Shown piece by piece: positions 1-7,111 of a DNA stretch of 19,983 nucleotides (positions are counted from its first letter, which is position 1; each line of letters starts with the position of its first letter). The DNA comes from Chryseobacterium sp. GTDB lineage: Bacteria > Bacteroidota > Bacteroidia > Flavobacteriales > Weeksellaceae. The stretch spans positions 1-19,983 of the forward strand of contig JAGNPP010000010.1 of NCBI GenBank assembly GCA_017989575.1, read 5' to 3'. Under the pieces are notes generated by a model, which saw nothing but the letters and a program-made list of their open reading frames with translations, did not search any database and had not been told where the DNA came from. Position numbers and translations under genes: made by a program.

Positions 1-629
1 ACACCAGCAAAAAACCTTACGTGATAATGGTTGTAGGTGTAAACGGTGTTGGAAAAACCACAACGATTGGAAAATTGGCAAATCAATTTAAATCTCAAGG
101 ATTGAAAGTGGTTCTTGGCGCAGCAGATACTTTTCGTGCGGCTGCGGTTGATCAATTGGTTATTTGGAGCGAGCGTGTTGGCGTTCCTATCGTAAAACAA
201 GAAATGGGATCTGATCCAGCTTCTGTAGCATTTGATACTGTTCAATCTGCAGTTGCTCAGGATGCGGACGTTGTTATTATTGATACAGCAGGAAGACTTC
301 ACAACAAAGTGAATTTGATGAACGAACTTTCGAAAATAAAACGAGTGATGCAAAAAGTTTTACCAGATGCACCGCACGAGGTTCTACTGGTTTTGGATGG
401 CTCGACTGGTCAAAATGCTTTCGAACAGGCAAAACAATTCACGGCTGCCACAGAAGTTACTGCACTGGCAGTTACCAAGTTAGACGGAACAGCGAAGGGC
501 GGCGTTGTGATTGGTATATCTGACCAATTCCAAATTCCTGTGAAATATATTGGCGTTGGTGAGAAGATGCAAGACCTTCAAATTTTTAATGGTATGGAAT
601 TTGTAAACTCATTCTTTAGAAAGAGATAA
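1..629 (+). CDS. ftsY: Signal recognition particle receptor FtsY, 3' part (5'-truncated by the window edge)
   Basis: FtsY is the membrane-associated SRP receptor GTPase. It docks ribosome-SRP complexes and hands nascent membrane proteins to the Sec translocon. The frame is open from base 3, before any usable start, so the N-terminal part (N domain and any acidic region) lies outside the window. About 208 residues of the NG domain are visible. They include the P-loop GVNGVGKTT just after the edge, the DTFRAAAVDQL motif of SRP GTPases, the DTAGR motif, TKLDGTAKGG for guanine recognition, and the conserved C-terminal GVGEKMQDLQ followed by a final helix. The paralogue Ffh would carry a methionine-rich M domain after this point; the protein stops here, so FtsY is the firm call. 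The next gene starts 35 nt downstream on the same strand without a visible terminator. Confidence 0.96.
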   Translation, partial: TSKKPYVIMVVGVNGVGKTTTIGKLANQFKSQGLKVVLGAADTFRAAAVDQLVIWSERVGVPIVKQEMGSDPASVAFDTVQSAVAQDADVVIIDTAGRLHNKVNLMNELSKIKRVMQKVLPDAPHEVLLVLDGSTGQNAFEQAKQFTAATEVTALAVTKLDGTAKGGVVIGISDQFQIPVKYIGVGEKMQDLQIFNGMEFVNSFFRKR

Positions 630-664
630 ACAAAATTAACTATTAACATTAAAAATTTTAAACT

Positions 665-916
665 ATGGGTATTTTAACTTGGATTATTTTCGGTCTTATT
701 GCCGGAGCTATCGCAAAAGCAATTCATCCTGGCAAAGATCCTGGAGGTTGGGTTGTAACAATTATCATCGGAATCCTGGGAGCTATGCTCGGAGGTTGGC
801 TAGGTTCAATGCTATTCGGCGTAGATGTAAGCGGCTTCAACTTTTCTAGTTTCCTTGTGGCAATTGGAGGTTCTGTACTGCTCTTATTTTTATACAGTAT
901 GATTACGAAAAAGTAA
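665..916 (+). CDS. GlsB/YeaQ/YmgE family small membrane protein
   Basis: This 83-aa protein is very hydrophobic and glycine-rich. It has three predicted membrane segments (about residues 3-20, 28-51 and 61-79) and a polar loop with HPGKDPGGW around residues 21-29. The pattern fits the GlsB/YeaQ/YmgE (transglycosylase-associated) family, small inner-membrane proteins often linked to stress or stationary phase whose biochemical role is not established. The usual length is 80-90 residues, so it appears complete. The ATG at 665 is the first in frame and is followed at once by a membrane segment. It lies 35 nt after ftsY and just before a strong terminator, so it may be read together with ftsY; I see no clear promoter in the short gap. 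The family call rests on overall pattern. Confidence 0.85.
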   Translation: MGILTWIIFGLIAGAIAKAIHPGKDPGGWVVTIIIGILGAMLGGWLGSMLFGVDVSGFNFSSFLVAIGGSVLLLFLYSMITKK

Positions 917-951
917 TTATAGATTATTTATAATAATTTATCCCATAAATT

Positions 952-983
952 AAAAAATGCATTAGAAATCTAATGCATTTTTT
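952..983 (+). terminator. Intrinsic terminator after the GlsB-like gene
   Basis: A perfect inverted repeat has arms TGCATTAGA (958-966) and TCTAATGCA (969-977). It is flanked by six A on the left and six T on the right, which lengthen the stem and give a U tract on the + strand. It ends the ftsY/GlsB-like transcript 36 nt after the stop codon and insulates the protease gene. Confidence 0.88.
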
Positions 984-1006
984 ATTATCATGTAATTAAA
1001 AACTTT

Positions 1007-1014
1007 TATATTTG
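1007..1014 (+). promoter_or_regulatory. Probable -7 element of the protease gene promoter
   Basis: TATATTTG fits the Bacteroidota -7 pattern TAnnTTTG and lies 20 nt before the ATG at 1035, which would give a very short leader. No clear TTTG is found at the -33 spacing, so only the -7 element is marked. Confidence 0.5.
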
Positions 1015-1034
1015 AATAAAAATTATTTTAATAT

Positions 1035-3941
1035 ATGAAGAAGATATTTACTACTCTACTTTCATTGGGAATGACGACTGTTGCAATAGCACAATGGAGT
1101 CCTGCTTCTATGAAAGGAGAAAAATTGCGTGATACTAAGGTTACCAATTATTATTCATTAGACATCAATGCCATCAGAGCGCAATTGGCTAATGCCCCTG
1201 AAACTGGTAAAGGAAGCAAGCCCGTGATCATCAGCATGCCAACTTTGGATGGAAAAATTGAAAAATTTGCGGTTTACAGTTTGCCGGTTTTAGAAAAATC
1301 TTTGGCAGATCGTTACCAATTAGGATCTTACGCAGGAGTTGGAATAGATAATCCAACGTCTTATGTTAGATTCAGTATTGCTCCGAATGATTTCCAATCT
1401 ATGTTGTTCCGCAATGGACAATACGAATTTATTGAGCCTCAGAATACAGAGAAATCAGTTTATGGCGTTTTCCCTAAGACTCAAAAAGGAAATGAAGGAA
1501 AAGCTTTTGTTTGTAAAACAACAGAAACTCCTCTAAGCAAAGAGCAACTTAGTAACTTAGCTAATTCTACAGATTTTACTCACGACGTCACAAATTTTAA
1601 CAAAGCCAGTGATAAAAAATATAGAACTTATCGTTTAGCAGTTTCTGTGAACGCAGAATACACACAGATTTTTGGAAGTGTGGCTGGAGCCTTTACTCAG
1701 ATAAATGCAACAATGACGAGAGTGAATGGTGTTTTCGAAAAAGACTTTGCTATTCATTTAAATGTTCTTGACTTACCTCAGCTTATTTTTACAGATCCCG
1801 CTACGGATCCTTATACAAGTGTTGGAGCTAATGGAAGTGCACCAAACTCTTGGAATCTTGAAGTTCAAAGAACATTAACCAGTACGATAGGTAATGATGC
1901 GTATGATGTTGGTCACTTCTTTGGTCACAGAGGCGGCGGAGGTAGTGCAGGTGATATTGGAAATGTCTGCAGAAATCCTAGTAACAATAATGATGACACA
2001 TCAAAAGGAGCAGGAATTACATCTCCAGCTGAAGACAACAAACCATTTGGAGATAATTTTGATATCGACTATGTGGCTCACGAATTAGGTCATCAAGTAG
2101 GTGCGGAGCATTCATTTACGTTTACTATTCATTCCAATGTTGCAGCATTAGAGCCTGGTTCCGGATCTACAATTATGGGATATGCGGGAATTACCAGCTC
2201 CAATGTACAACAACATTCAGACGCTTACTTTCATGCGGTAAGTATCTTGCAAGCTAACAACTATCTTAATTCTCAAAGTTGTGGTACCAATACGCCTATT
2301 ACGACAAACAATCCTCCTGTACTTGCAGTAATGCCAGACAAAACCATTCCAAAAGGAACTGCTTTTGTATTGACAGCAGCTGCAACGGATGCTGAGAATG
2401 ATCCAATGACTTATACTTGGGAGCAATACGATGTTGCCAGCAGTTCACTTACTTCTGTAACAGGAAACAATACAACTGGACCAAAATTCAGATCATTGCT
2501 AGGTACGACAAATCCTTCAAGATATTTCCCAAGATTGAGCAGTGTTCTAAATGGAACGCTATCTAGCGCAACAAACTGGGAAGCAGTTTCTAATGTTGCA
2601 AGAACTATGAATTTCCGAGTAACAGTAAGAGATAATAATGTAGATCCTACGAAACAACAAACTCAGTTTGGAAACCAAAAGATCACTGTAGGAAATGACG
2701 GCCCTTTCAAAGTGACTTCTACTAAAGTTTATAACAATATTCCTGGAGAATTTATGTGGGATGTGGCAGGAACTAGTGCTGCGCCTTACAATGTATCCAA
2801 CGTCAAAATAGATTACACGTCTGATAATGGTGCAACCTGGAATGTTTTAGCAGCTTCTACAGCTAATGATGGAAATGAAGTTTTAGATTTCTCTAATGTC
2901 GCTGACAATGCTCAGATTACAGTACGAGTTTCTGCTATTGATAATGTTTTTTATGCCGTAGGCAAAGTAACTGCTTCTACAATGGTAAACTGCAACGGAA
3001 CTGCCCCTACAGGATTAGTAGCAAACAGCATTACTCAAACAGGAGCAAAAATTGATTGGGAGCCATTTGCAAACGCAACTTATAATTTGAAATATAAAAA
3101 AGCGTCTGATGCAACTTGGACAGAGGTAAACAATCTTCAAACCAATACTTACACCATATCTGGACTTACACTTTCTACAGCTTACAATGTAAGTGTTGTA
3201 GCGGTATGTGGCGGAAATCCTGGTGCAAATGCAGACATCAACTTCACTACAAAAGGTGTTGAATATTGCGCAGCTGGATCCAACAATGGTATACTGGAAA
3301 GAATTTCTAATGTAACTTTTGCAAATATTAATAAAAACTCAACAGCTACAACGGGCTACGAAGATTTCACGGCTACAGTTGGAAATGTGACACCTGGACA
3401 AAGCTATAACTTCTCAGCTTCACACACAGGAACCACTTATTCATCTGATCAAGTTATAGTTTGGATTGATTATAACAAAGACGGTGATTTCGAAGATGCT
3501 GGAGAGCAGGTTTTAATTACTGGTAAGAAGATGTCTCCTTGGACAGGAAGTATCGCAATTCCTGTGACAGCTCCAGCGGGACAAACAACAATGAGAGTTC
3601 GTTTGCACGACAGTAGTACACTGTTTTCTCCGAACGCTACACCTTGTGGCAACTCTGGATACGGGCAAGTTGAAGATTACACGTTGAACATTGGGGAATT
3701 GGCTGTTTCTGATGTGAAGAAAAACAACATCAGTATCTATCCAAATCCTGCAACAGATGTCATTAATGTTTCTAATGTTTCTTCTAAAACGAAGTTTGAA
3801 ATCTACTCTATCAGTGGACAATTGGTAAACCAAGGAACAACTGACGGAAAAGTAAATGTTTCTAAACTAGCAAAAGGTGTTTACATCTTATCGTTGGAAT
3901 CTAACGGTGAGAAATCTCAAACCAAATTCATCAAGAATTAA
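1035..3941 (+). CDS. Secreted reprolysin-like metallopeptidase with FN3, GEVED and T9SS sorting domains
   Basis: A 968-aa exported zinc protease. It begins with a signal peptide (residues 1-19, ending AIAQ), then a propeptide-like region to about residue 190. The catalytic domain holds HELGHQVGAEH at 349-359, the HExxHxxGxxH zinc motif of metzincins, and a Met-turn TIMGYAG with Met381. A PKD/cadherin-like region starts near 427, a fibronectin type III domain covers about 653-737, and a GEVED-type domain covers about 744-888, ending YGQVEDYTL. The C-terminal 70 residues, starting SIYPNPATDV at 900, form a type A T9SS sorting domain of the kind cleaved when cargo is released or anchored at the surface. 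The protein is therefore expected outside the cell or on its surface; the substrate is unknown. It is a single-gene unit between two terminators. Confidence 0.93.
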   Translation: MKKIFTTLLSLGMTTVAIAQWSPASMKGEKLRDTKVTNYYSLDINAIRAQLANAPETGKGSKPVIISMPTLDGKIEKFAVYSLPVLEKSLADRYQLGSYAGVGIDNPTSYVRFSIAPNDFQSMLFRNGQYEFIEPQNTEKSVYGVFPKTQKGNEGKAFVCKTTETPLSKEQLSNLANSTDFTHDVTNFNKASDKKYRTYRLAVSVNAEYTQIFGSVAGAFTQINATMTRVNGVFEKDFAIHLNVLDLPQLIFTDPATDPYTSVGANGSAPNSWNLEVQRTLTSTIGNDAYDVGHFFGHRGGGGSAGDIGNVCRNPSNNNDDTSKGAGITSPAEDNKPFGDNFDIDYVAHELGHQVGAEHSFTFTIHSNVAALEPGSGSTIMGYAGITSSNVQQHSDAYFHAVSILQANNYLNSQSCGTNTPITTNNPPVLAVMPDKTIPKGTAFVLTAAATDAENDPMTYTWEQYDVASSSLTSVTGNNTTGPKFRSLLGTTNPSRYFPRLSSVLNGTLSSATNWEAVSNVARTMNFRVTVRDNNVDPTKQQTQFGNQKITVGNDGPFKVTSTKVYNNIPGEFMWDVAGTSAAPYNVSNVKIDYTSDNGATWNVLAASTANDGNEVLDFSNVADNAQITVRVSAIDNVFYAVGKVTASTMVNCNGTAPTGLVANSITQTGAKIDWEPFANATYNLKYKKASDATWTEVNNLQTNTYTISGLTLSTAYNVSVVAVCGGNPGANADINFTTKGVEYCAAGSNNGILERISNVTFANINKNSTATTGYEDFTATVGNVTPGQSYNFSASHTGTTYSSDQVIVWIDYNKDGDFEDAGEQVLITGKKMSPWTGSIAIPVTAPAGQTTMRVRLHDSSTLFSPNATPCGNSGYGQVEDYTLNIGELAVSDVKKNNISIYPNPATDVINVSNVSSKTKFEIYSISGQLVNQGTTDGKVNVSKLAKGVYILSLESNGEKSQTKFIKN

Positions 3942-3965
3942 CATTAAGATTTTAACTCAATAATA

Positions 3966-3996
3966 AATCCCCGAAATTAATTTCGGGGATTTTGTT
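3966..3996. terminator. Shared terminator between the protease gene and coaE
   Basis: The inverted repeat AATCCCCGAAAT (3966-3977) and ATTTCGGGGATT (3980-3991) forms a strong GC-centred hairpin followed by TTTGTTTTT on the + strand. It lies 25 nt after the protease stop and 20 nt after the end of the convergent coaE gene, so it may serve both. The minus-strand side is only moderately T-rich. Confidence 0.85.
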
Positions 3997-4015
3997 TTTA
4001 TATAAATGAAAAGAA

Positions 4016-4639
4016 TTAATTCAATTTTGTAAGAAAAGCATCAGTTTCAGATTGTAGATTTCCCAAATCCGAATTGTTGTAAATGATATAATCCGCCAGT
4101 TTAATCTTATCCTTTTCTGGCATTTGCTTGTGCATTATCGCTTCAATTTCTCGGTAGGTTTTACTGTCGCGATCCATCGTTCTTTTGATTCTTAGATTGT
4201 CATCTGCCGTTACCAAAAGAGATTTGTAACATTGCTGATGTAGATTCAGCTCAAACAAAAGCGCCGTTTCTTTAAAAATAAATTCCGAAGTTTGGGAACT
4301 TACCCACTTTTCAAAATCCAATCTCACCGCTGGGTGAATCAAATGATTGAGTTCATTCAAAACCTCAGAATCAATGAAGACTTTCTTCGCTACAAATCTT
4401 CTGTTGTATTTCCCATCTTGATAAGCTTCTTCGCCTAGAAGTGCTATTATTTTTTCCTTCAATTCAGAATCTTTGTTAACAATATTTTTTGCCTCGTCAT
4501 CCGAATAGTAAACTGGAAAGCCTTTCTTTTCCAGTAATTTTGCAACGGAAGTTTTTCCTGACCCAATGCCGCCTGTCAACCCAATGATCCTGGGAGGAGG
4601 AATGTCCTCCTGATTTTGATTTATATCTTGTATGTCCAT
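4016..4639 (-). CDS. coaE: Dephospho-CoA kinase CoaE
   Basis: CoaE phosphorylates the 3'-hydroxyl of dephospho-CoA with ATP, the last step of coenzyme A synthesis, in the cytosol. The 207-aa protein has the P-loop GGIGSGKT at residues 23-30, the acidic pair in YYSDDEA (47-48) near the substrate site, and later family features including the LLVTADDNLRIKRTMDRD stretch. The length is normal (about 200). Some 16 poorly conserved residues precede RIIGLTGGIG; no later in-frame ATG could serve, so the start at 4639 is kept. It follows the metallo-hydrolase gene by 3 nt, which implies one transcript, and ends facing the protease gene across a shared terminator. Confidence 0.95.
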   Translation of the reverse strand: MDIQDINQNQEDIPPPRIIGLTGGIGSGKTSVAKLLEKKGFPVYYSDDEAKNIVNKDSELKEKIIALLGEEAYQDGKYNRRFVAKKVFIDSEVLNELNHLIHPAVRLDFEKWVSSQTSEFIFKETALLFELNLHQQCYKSLLVTADDNLRIKRTMDRDSKTYREIEAIMHKQMPEKDKIKLADYIIYNNSDLGNLQSETDAFLTKLN

Positions 4640-4642
4640 AAT

Positions 4643-5509
4643 TTAATATCCAAAAATTTCATTAAAACTAAAAGTCTCGTCCAGCTTCACGCCTCTTTCT
4701 GTCATTTTCAAACTCGCCAATTCGTTGTGAGCATCGTGCTCGAAAAACAAAAGATAGTCATTATCAACACATTGTTTCAAAAATTTCCCTTTTTCTTCCA
4801 TCGTCAGCATCGGTCGAGTGTCGTAACCCATCACATAAACCTGCGGAATATGTCCCGCTGTCGGAATTAAATCTGCTGCAAAAACAATCGTTTTTTCTTG
4901 ATATTGAAGTACCGGCAACATTTGTTTTTCCGTGTGTCCATCAACAAAAATGACATCCATTTTCAAATCTGGCGCAAATCCGTAATTTCCAGTTGTTGGC
5001 AAAGGTAAAAAGTTTAGTTGCCCGCTTTCCTGAATTGGAAGAATATTTTCTTTCAGGAAACTCGCTTTTTCTCTCGGATTTGGTTCAGTTGCCCATTGCC
5101 AGTGGTTTTCATTCGTCCAGAAATGTGCATTTTTGAATGCTGGCCTGTAACCGGATCTGTCATCATTCCACTCCACTGCACCACCGCAATGATCGAAATG
5201 AAGATGCGTGAGAAAAACATCCGTAATATCATCTCGTACAAAACCGAATTTTCTCAAATTCTTATCCAAAGAATCATCACCCCAAAGTGAATAATGTCCG
5301 AAAAACTTCTCGTCTTGCTTATCCCCAAGTCCGCAATCTATCAATATTAATTTCTTGCCATCTTCCACCAGAAGAGAGCGTGTTCCAAGTTCAATCAGAT
5401 TTCTTGCATCGGCTGGATTGGTTTTTTCCCAAAGCGTTTTTGGGACAACGCCAAACATTGCACCACCATCTAATTTGAATTTCCCACACTGTATTGGATA
5501 TAGTTTCAT
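4643..5509 (-). CDS. Metallo-beta-lactamase-fold hydrolase
   Basis: A 288-aa cytosolic protein of the MBL-fold superfamily. The key metal motif is THLHFDHCGG, with His102, His104, Asp106 and His107. The superfamily's DCGLG turn precedes it (about 58-62), a later metal aspartate is in FAADL, and a C-terminal histidine is in FEHDAHN. The layout resembles the AiiA-type lactonase and organophosphate-hydrolase branch, but members hydrolyse many different esters, lactones and thioesters, so the substrate cannot be read from sequence. No signal peptide is visible. It is the first gene of a two-gene unit with coaE (3-nt gap). A perfect 14-bp palindrome lies 26 nt upstream of its start. Confidence 0.9.
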   Translation of the reverse strand: MKLYPIQCGKFKLDGGAMFGVVPKTLWEKTNPADARNLIELGTRSLLVEDGKKLILIDCGLGDKQDEKFFGHYSLWGDDSLDKNLRKFGFVRDDITDVFLTHLHFDHCGGAVEWNDDRSGYRPAFKNAHFWTNENHWQWATEPNPREKASFLKENILPIQESGQLNFLPLPTTGNYGFAPDLKMDVIFVDGHTEKQMLPVLQYQEKTIVFAADLIPTAGHIPQVYVMGYDTRPMLTMEEKGKFLKQCVDNDYLLFFEHDAHNELASLKMTERGVKLDETFSFNEIFGY

Positions 5510-5534
5510 AACAACTTGCGAATTTGATTTCTAA

Positions 5535-5548
5535 AAGGATTAATCCTT
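5535..5548. promoter_or_regulatory. Perfect 14-bp palindrome upstream of the MBL-fold gene
   Basis: AAGGATTAATCCTT is its own reverse complement and lies 26 nt before the start at 5509, where a dimeric regulator could block or aid transcription. About one palindrome of this length is expected by chance in 20 kb, more in AT-rich DNA, so the position is the main argument. Confidence 0.25.
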
Positions 5549-5707
5549 ATTTGCTAAAGTACAAAACTTCGAGAAAACAACAAGAAAACGCGATAAGAAT
5601 AATTCTGTTTTTTTAAAAAAAAGTCACTCTTTTTAGACTAAATGTTCTTAATTAAAACCATTCCATTTTACGACAATCATTAGTAATTGTGTTTGTAAAG
5701 TCGTACT

Positions 5708-5734
5708 TTTGATAATCAATTATTGATAGATTTG
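5708..5734 (+). promoter_or_regulatory. Possible promoter with a quasi-palindromic spacer
   Basis: TAGATTTG at 5727-5734 fits the -7 consensus TAnnTTTG. A TTTG at 5708-5711 lies 15 nt upstream, shorter than the usual 17-23. The spacer holds ATCAAT-T-ATTGAT (5715-5727), a possible operator. It could drive the structured leader and the gene at 6037. The short spacing keeps confidence low. Confidence 0.3.
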
Positions 5735-5776
5735 TTTATGTTTATTTGGAACAATTTTTCATTTCAACTCAAAGTA

Positions 5777-5890
5777 ATGTTAGAGATATTTCGTTTCAAT
5801 ATCCAAGAATTTATTGGTGGTTTTACATATGAAATCTACTTGATGTTTTATAATGTAAAAAAATTAAAGATCATCTTCCCCTATTCATAA
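5777..5890 (+). CDS. Possible 37-aa peptide, unrecognised
   Basis: An ATG at 5777 opens 37 codons that end with TAA at 5888-5890. The peptide starts MLEIFRFNIQ and is rich in aromatic and large aliphatic residues. It lies 42 nt downstream of the possible -7 element, and its stop codon falls inside the left arm of the hairpin at 5887-5910. I know no family for it. In a 67% AT region an open frame of this length is easily due to chance, so it is listed only as a candidate leader peptide or small protein. Confidence 0.2.
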   Translation: MLEIFRFNIQEFIGGFTYEIYLMFYNVKKLKIIFPYS

Positions 5891-5997
5891 GCACTCGCGG
5901 GTGTGCTTATAAAATCCTAAACTTTATTGTTTCCCTATCAGACGATTTATTTCTTATACATCGTAACTCGTGTTATAAAGTTTACAAAAGGATTTTA
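5887..5997 (+). ncRNA. Candidate structured RNA or 5' leader, nested inverted repeats
   Basis: Three helices can be drawn. First, ATAAGCAC (5887-5894) pairs with GTGCTTAT (5903-5910) around an 8-nt GC-rich loop. Second, TAAAATCCT and AAACTTTAT, contiguous at 5910-5927, pair with ATAAAGTTT (5975-5983) and AGGATTTTA (5989-5997), giving two coaxial 9-bp helices separated by a 5-nt bulge. Third, inside that, ACGAT (5942-5946) pairs with ATCGT (5960-5964). A competing hairpin (TTATACA 5954-5960 with TGTTATAA 5971-5978) would break part of the second helix. The element ends 39 nt before the ATG at 6037, so it could be a leader that controls that gene, or a separate RNA. Confidence 0.4.
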
Positions 5998-6036
5998 CGT
6001 TTTCCAATTAATCTTTAATTTTAAAACCATACAATC

Positions 6037-6144
6037 ATGGCAAAAGGAACAAACCTCAAACCTTCGAAAACAGATCTTAAAGCAAAAAAACAAGAGAAAA
6101 TATTGAAAAAATTAGAGGACCAACAGAAAAGAAAAAGAAAATAG
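6037..6144 (+). CDS. 35-aa highly basic protein
   Basis: The ATG at 6037 begins a 35-residue protein, MAKGTNLKPSKTDLKAKKQE and onward, ending KRKRK. About 14 residues are Lys or Arg and there is no Cys. The middle section (about residues 13-32) has the charge pattern of a single amphipathic or coiled helix. Composition and size suggest an RNA- or ribosome-associated protein, which is inference only; I do not recognise a named family. Support for a real gene comes from the long structured leader just upstream, the proper ATG, and a well-formed + strand terminator 20 nt after its TAG. Confidence 0.65.
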   Translation: MAKGTNLKPSKTDLKAKKQEKILKKLEDQQKRKRK

Positions 6145-6163
6145 TTACGATTATAAATAGTTT

Positions 6164-6204
6164 AATTGGTTTGTAAATTTAGGTTTACATACCAATTTTT
6201 ATTT
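6164..6204 (+). terminator. Terminator of the small basic protein gene
   Basis: AATTGGT (6164-6170) pairs with ACCAATT (6191-6197), and TGTAAA (6172-6177) with TTTACA (6184-6189), with one T-T mismatch between them and loop TTTAGG. A T-rich tract follows on the + strand. The descending arm overlaps the last codons of the convergent gene at 6185-6802. Confidence 0.75.
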
Positions 6205-6802
6205 TAGCCATTTTTTCTGCTATTTTTTTTGAATTTTCACATCCAGATTGTGTAAGTTCTGTGATAATGTTTTTAAAATCCTTGTCGTTTCGGTTTTGAC
6301 TTAGCTTATTTGCGATAAAAATTTCTGTCGGAATGATATTAATACCAAAAGCGCCCTTCATTTCTTTCCTCACCAGATCTTCTCCCATATTTTCTACAAA
6401 CATCGGGCATTTCTGAGTTTTTTCATATTTGAAAGTCAGTTTTTCCAAATGTCTATACAACTCTTCATCATTCATCAATTTCACTTTTCCTCGAATTTGA
6501 ACCGCTTCATAATTCCAAGTTGAAACATTCGTTTTCTCGTACCAAGACGACGAAATGTAAGAATGTGCTCCGAGAAAATCACACAAAACCTCATCGCCAT
6601 CTTTCAAAACTTTTGCTTGAAAATTCGCTTTGGAAATATGTGTTTCGAGATAAAAATTATCATCAGCTTCATTCAACAAAAACATCGAATGTGTTGCCGT
6701 CAATTTTTCTTTATCAGAGATCAAAAGTGCAAAACCATTTTCACCGATGATTTTCTTCATCAATGCTTTGTCTTCGGATTTGTATATTTTTGGGATGAAC
6801 AT
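6185..6802 (-). CDS. PaiB-like FMN-binding split-barrel protein
   Basis: A 205-aa protein that fits the FMN-binding negative transcriptional regulator (PaiB) family. The opening MFIPKIYKSED, the ENGFALLIS strand, the ATHSMFLL segment and the central AHSYISSSWYEK and STWNYEAVQIRG segments match that family's split-barrel flavin-binding core. PaiB of Bacillus was named as a repressor of protease and sporulation genes, but many relatives are probably flavin- or heme-dependent enzymes, so a regulatory role is not assured here. Length is normal (about 200). Its ATG overlaps the stop of the upstream gene by one base (TAATG at 6800-6804), which suggests translational coupling. It is the last gene of the ruvB cluster, and its 3' end overlaps a terminator of the opposite strand. 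Confidence 0.85.
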   Translation of the reverse strand: MFIPKIYKSEDKALMKKIIGENGFALLISDKEKLTATHSMFLLNEADDNFYLETHISKANFQAKVLKDGDEVLCDFLGAHSYISSSWYEKTNVSTWNYEAVQIRGKVKLMNDEELYRHLEKLTFKYEKTQKCPMFVENMGEDLVRKEMKGAFGINIIPTEIFIANKLSQNRNDKDFKNIITELTQSGCENSKKIAEKMAKIKIGM

Positions 6803-7101
6803 TAAATAGAAACTTTATATTTATTTATGAATTCCTTTGCATCTCTTATGTTTTCAGGAATTTCTACATAACTTTTTAAGTTATCATCATAAATATGTTC
6901 ATATTTAAAACCGTTTTCAAATAAGAAAATAACAACTTCCCATTTTTTAATATCATCTTTTCTTGGTGGTCTAAATCGGTGTGGAAGCAATTTTAATTCA
7001 GAATTACATTTAACAAATCTACTGTTAGATTCCCAAGATGAAATATCTAAACTTAAATTTTTTGAAATTCTACAATTAAAACAAACAAGTTTATGTCCCA
7101 T
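6802..7101 (-). CDS. Small zinc-ribbon-like protein of unknown function
   Basis: The chosen ATG at 7101 gives 99 residues beginning MGHKLVCFNCRISK. An earlier ATG at 7146 would overlap the end of ruvB by 35 bp, while 7101 leaves a natural 10-nt gap, so 7101 is preferred. Cys7 and Cys10 form a CxxC knuckle, and a third Cys32 lies in the strand before LKLLPHRFRPPRKDD. A standard zinc ribbon would have a second CxxC there; only one cysteine is present, with His41 as a possible fourth ligand. The rest is mixed alpha/beta with a basic patch. I recognise a common flavobacterial small-protein pattern but no function. It sits between ruvB and the PaiB-like gene, overlapping the latter by one base. 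Confidence 0.75.
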   Translation of the reverse strand: MGHKLVCFNCRISKNLSLDISSWESNSRFVKCNSELKLLPHRFRPPRKDDIKKWEVVIFLFENGFKYEHIYDDNLKSYVEIPENIRDAKEFINKYKVSI

Positions 7102-7111
7102 AGTATGTCTA

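Larger units (their letters stand above)
5510..6036. other. Long intergenic region with dense inverted repeats
   Basis: This 527-bp stretch separates the divergent MBL-fold gene and the small basic protein gene at 6037. It contains a 14-bp palindrome (5535-5548), a promoter-like TAGATTTG (5727-5734), a 37-codon open frame (5777-5890) and a cluster of nested inverted repeats (5887-5997). I recognise no tRNA, mobile element or known riboswitch in it. Confidence 0.8.

Noticed and set aside
5510..6036. CRISPR array or mobile element in the long intergenic region
   Set aside because: No repeated spacer-like units, terminal inverted repeats or transposase fragments. The inverted repeats present are single and nested.
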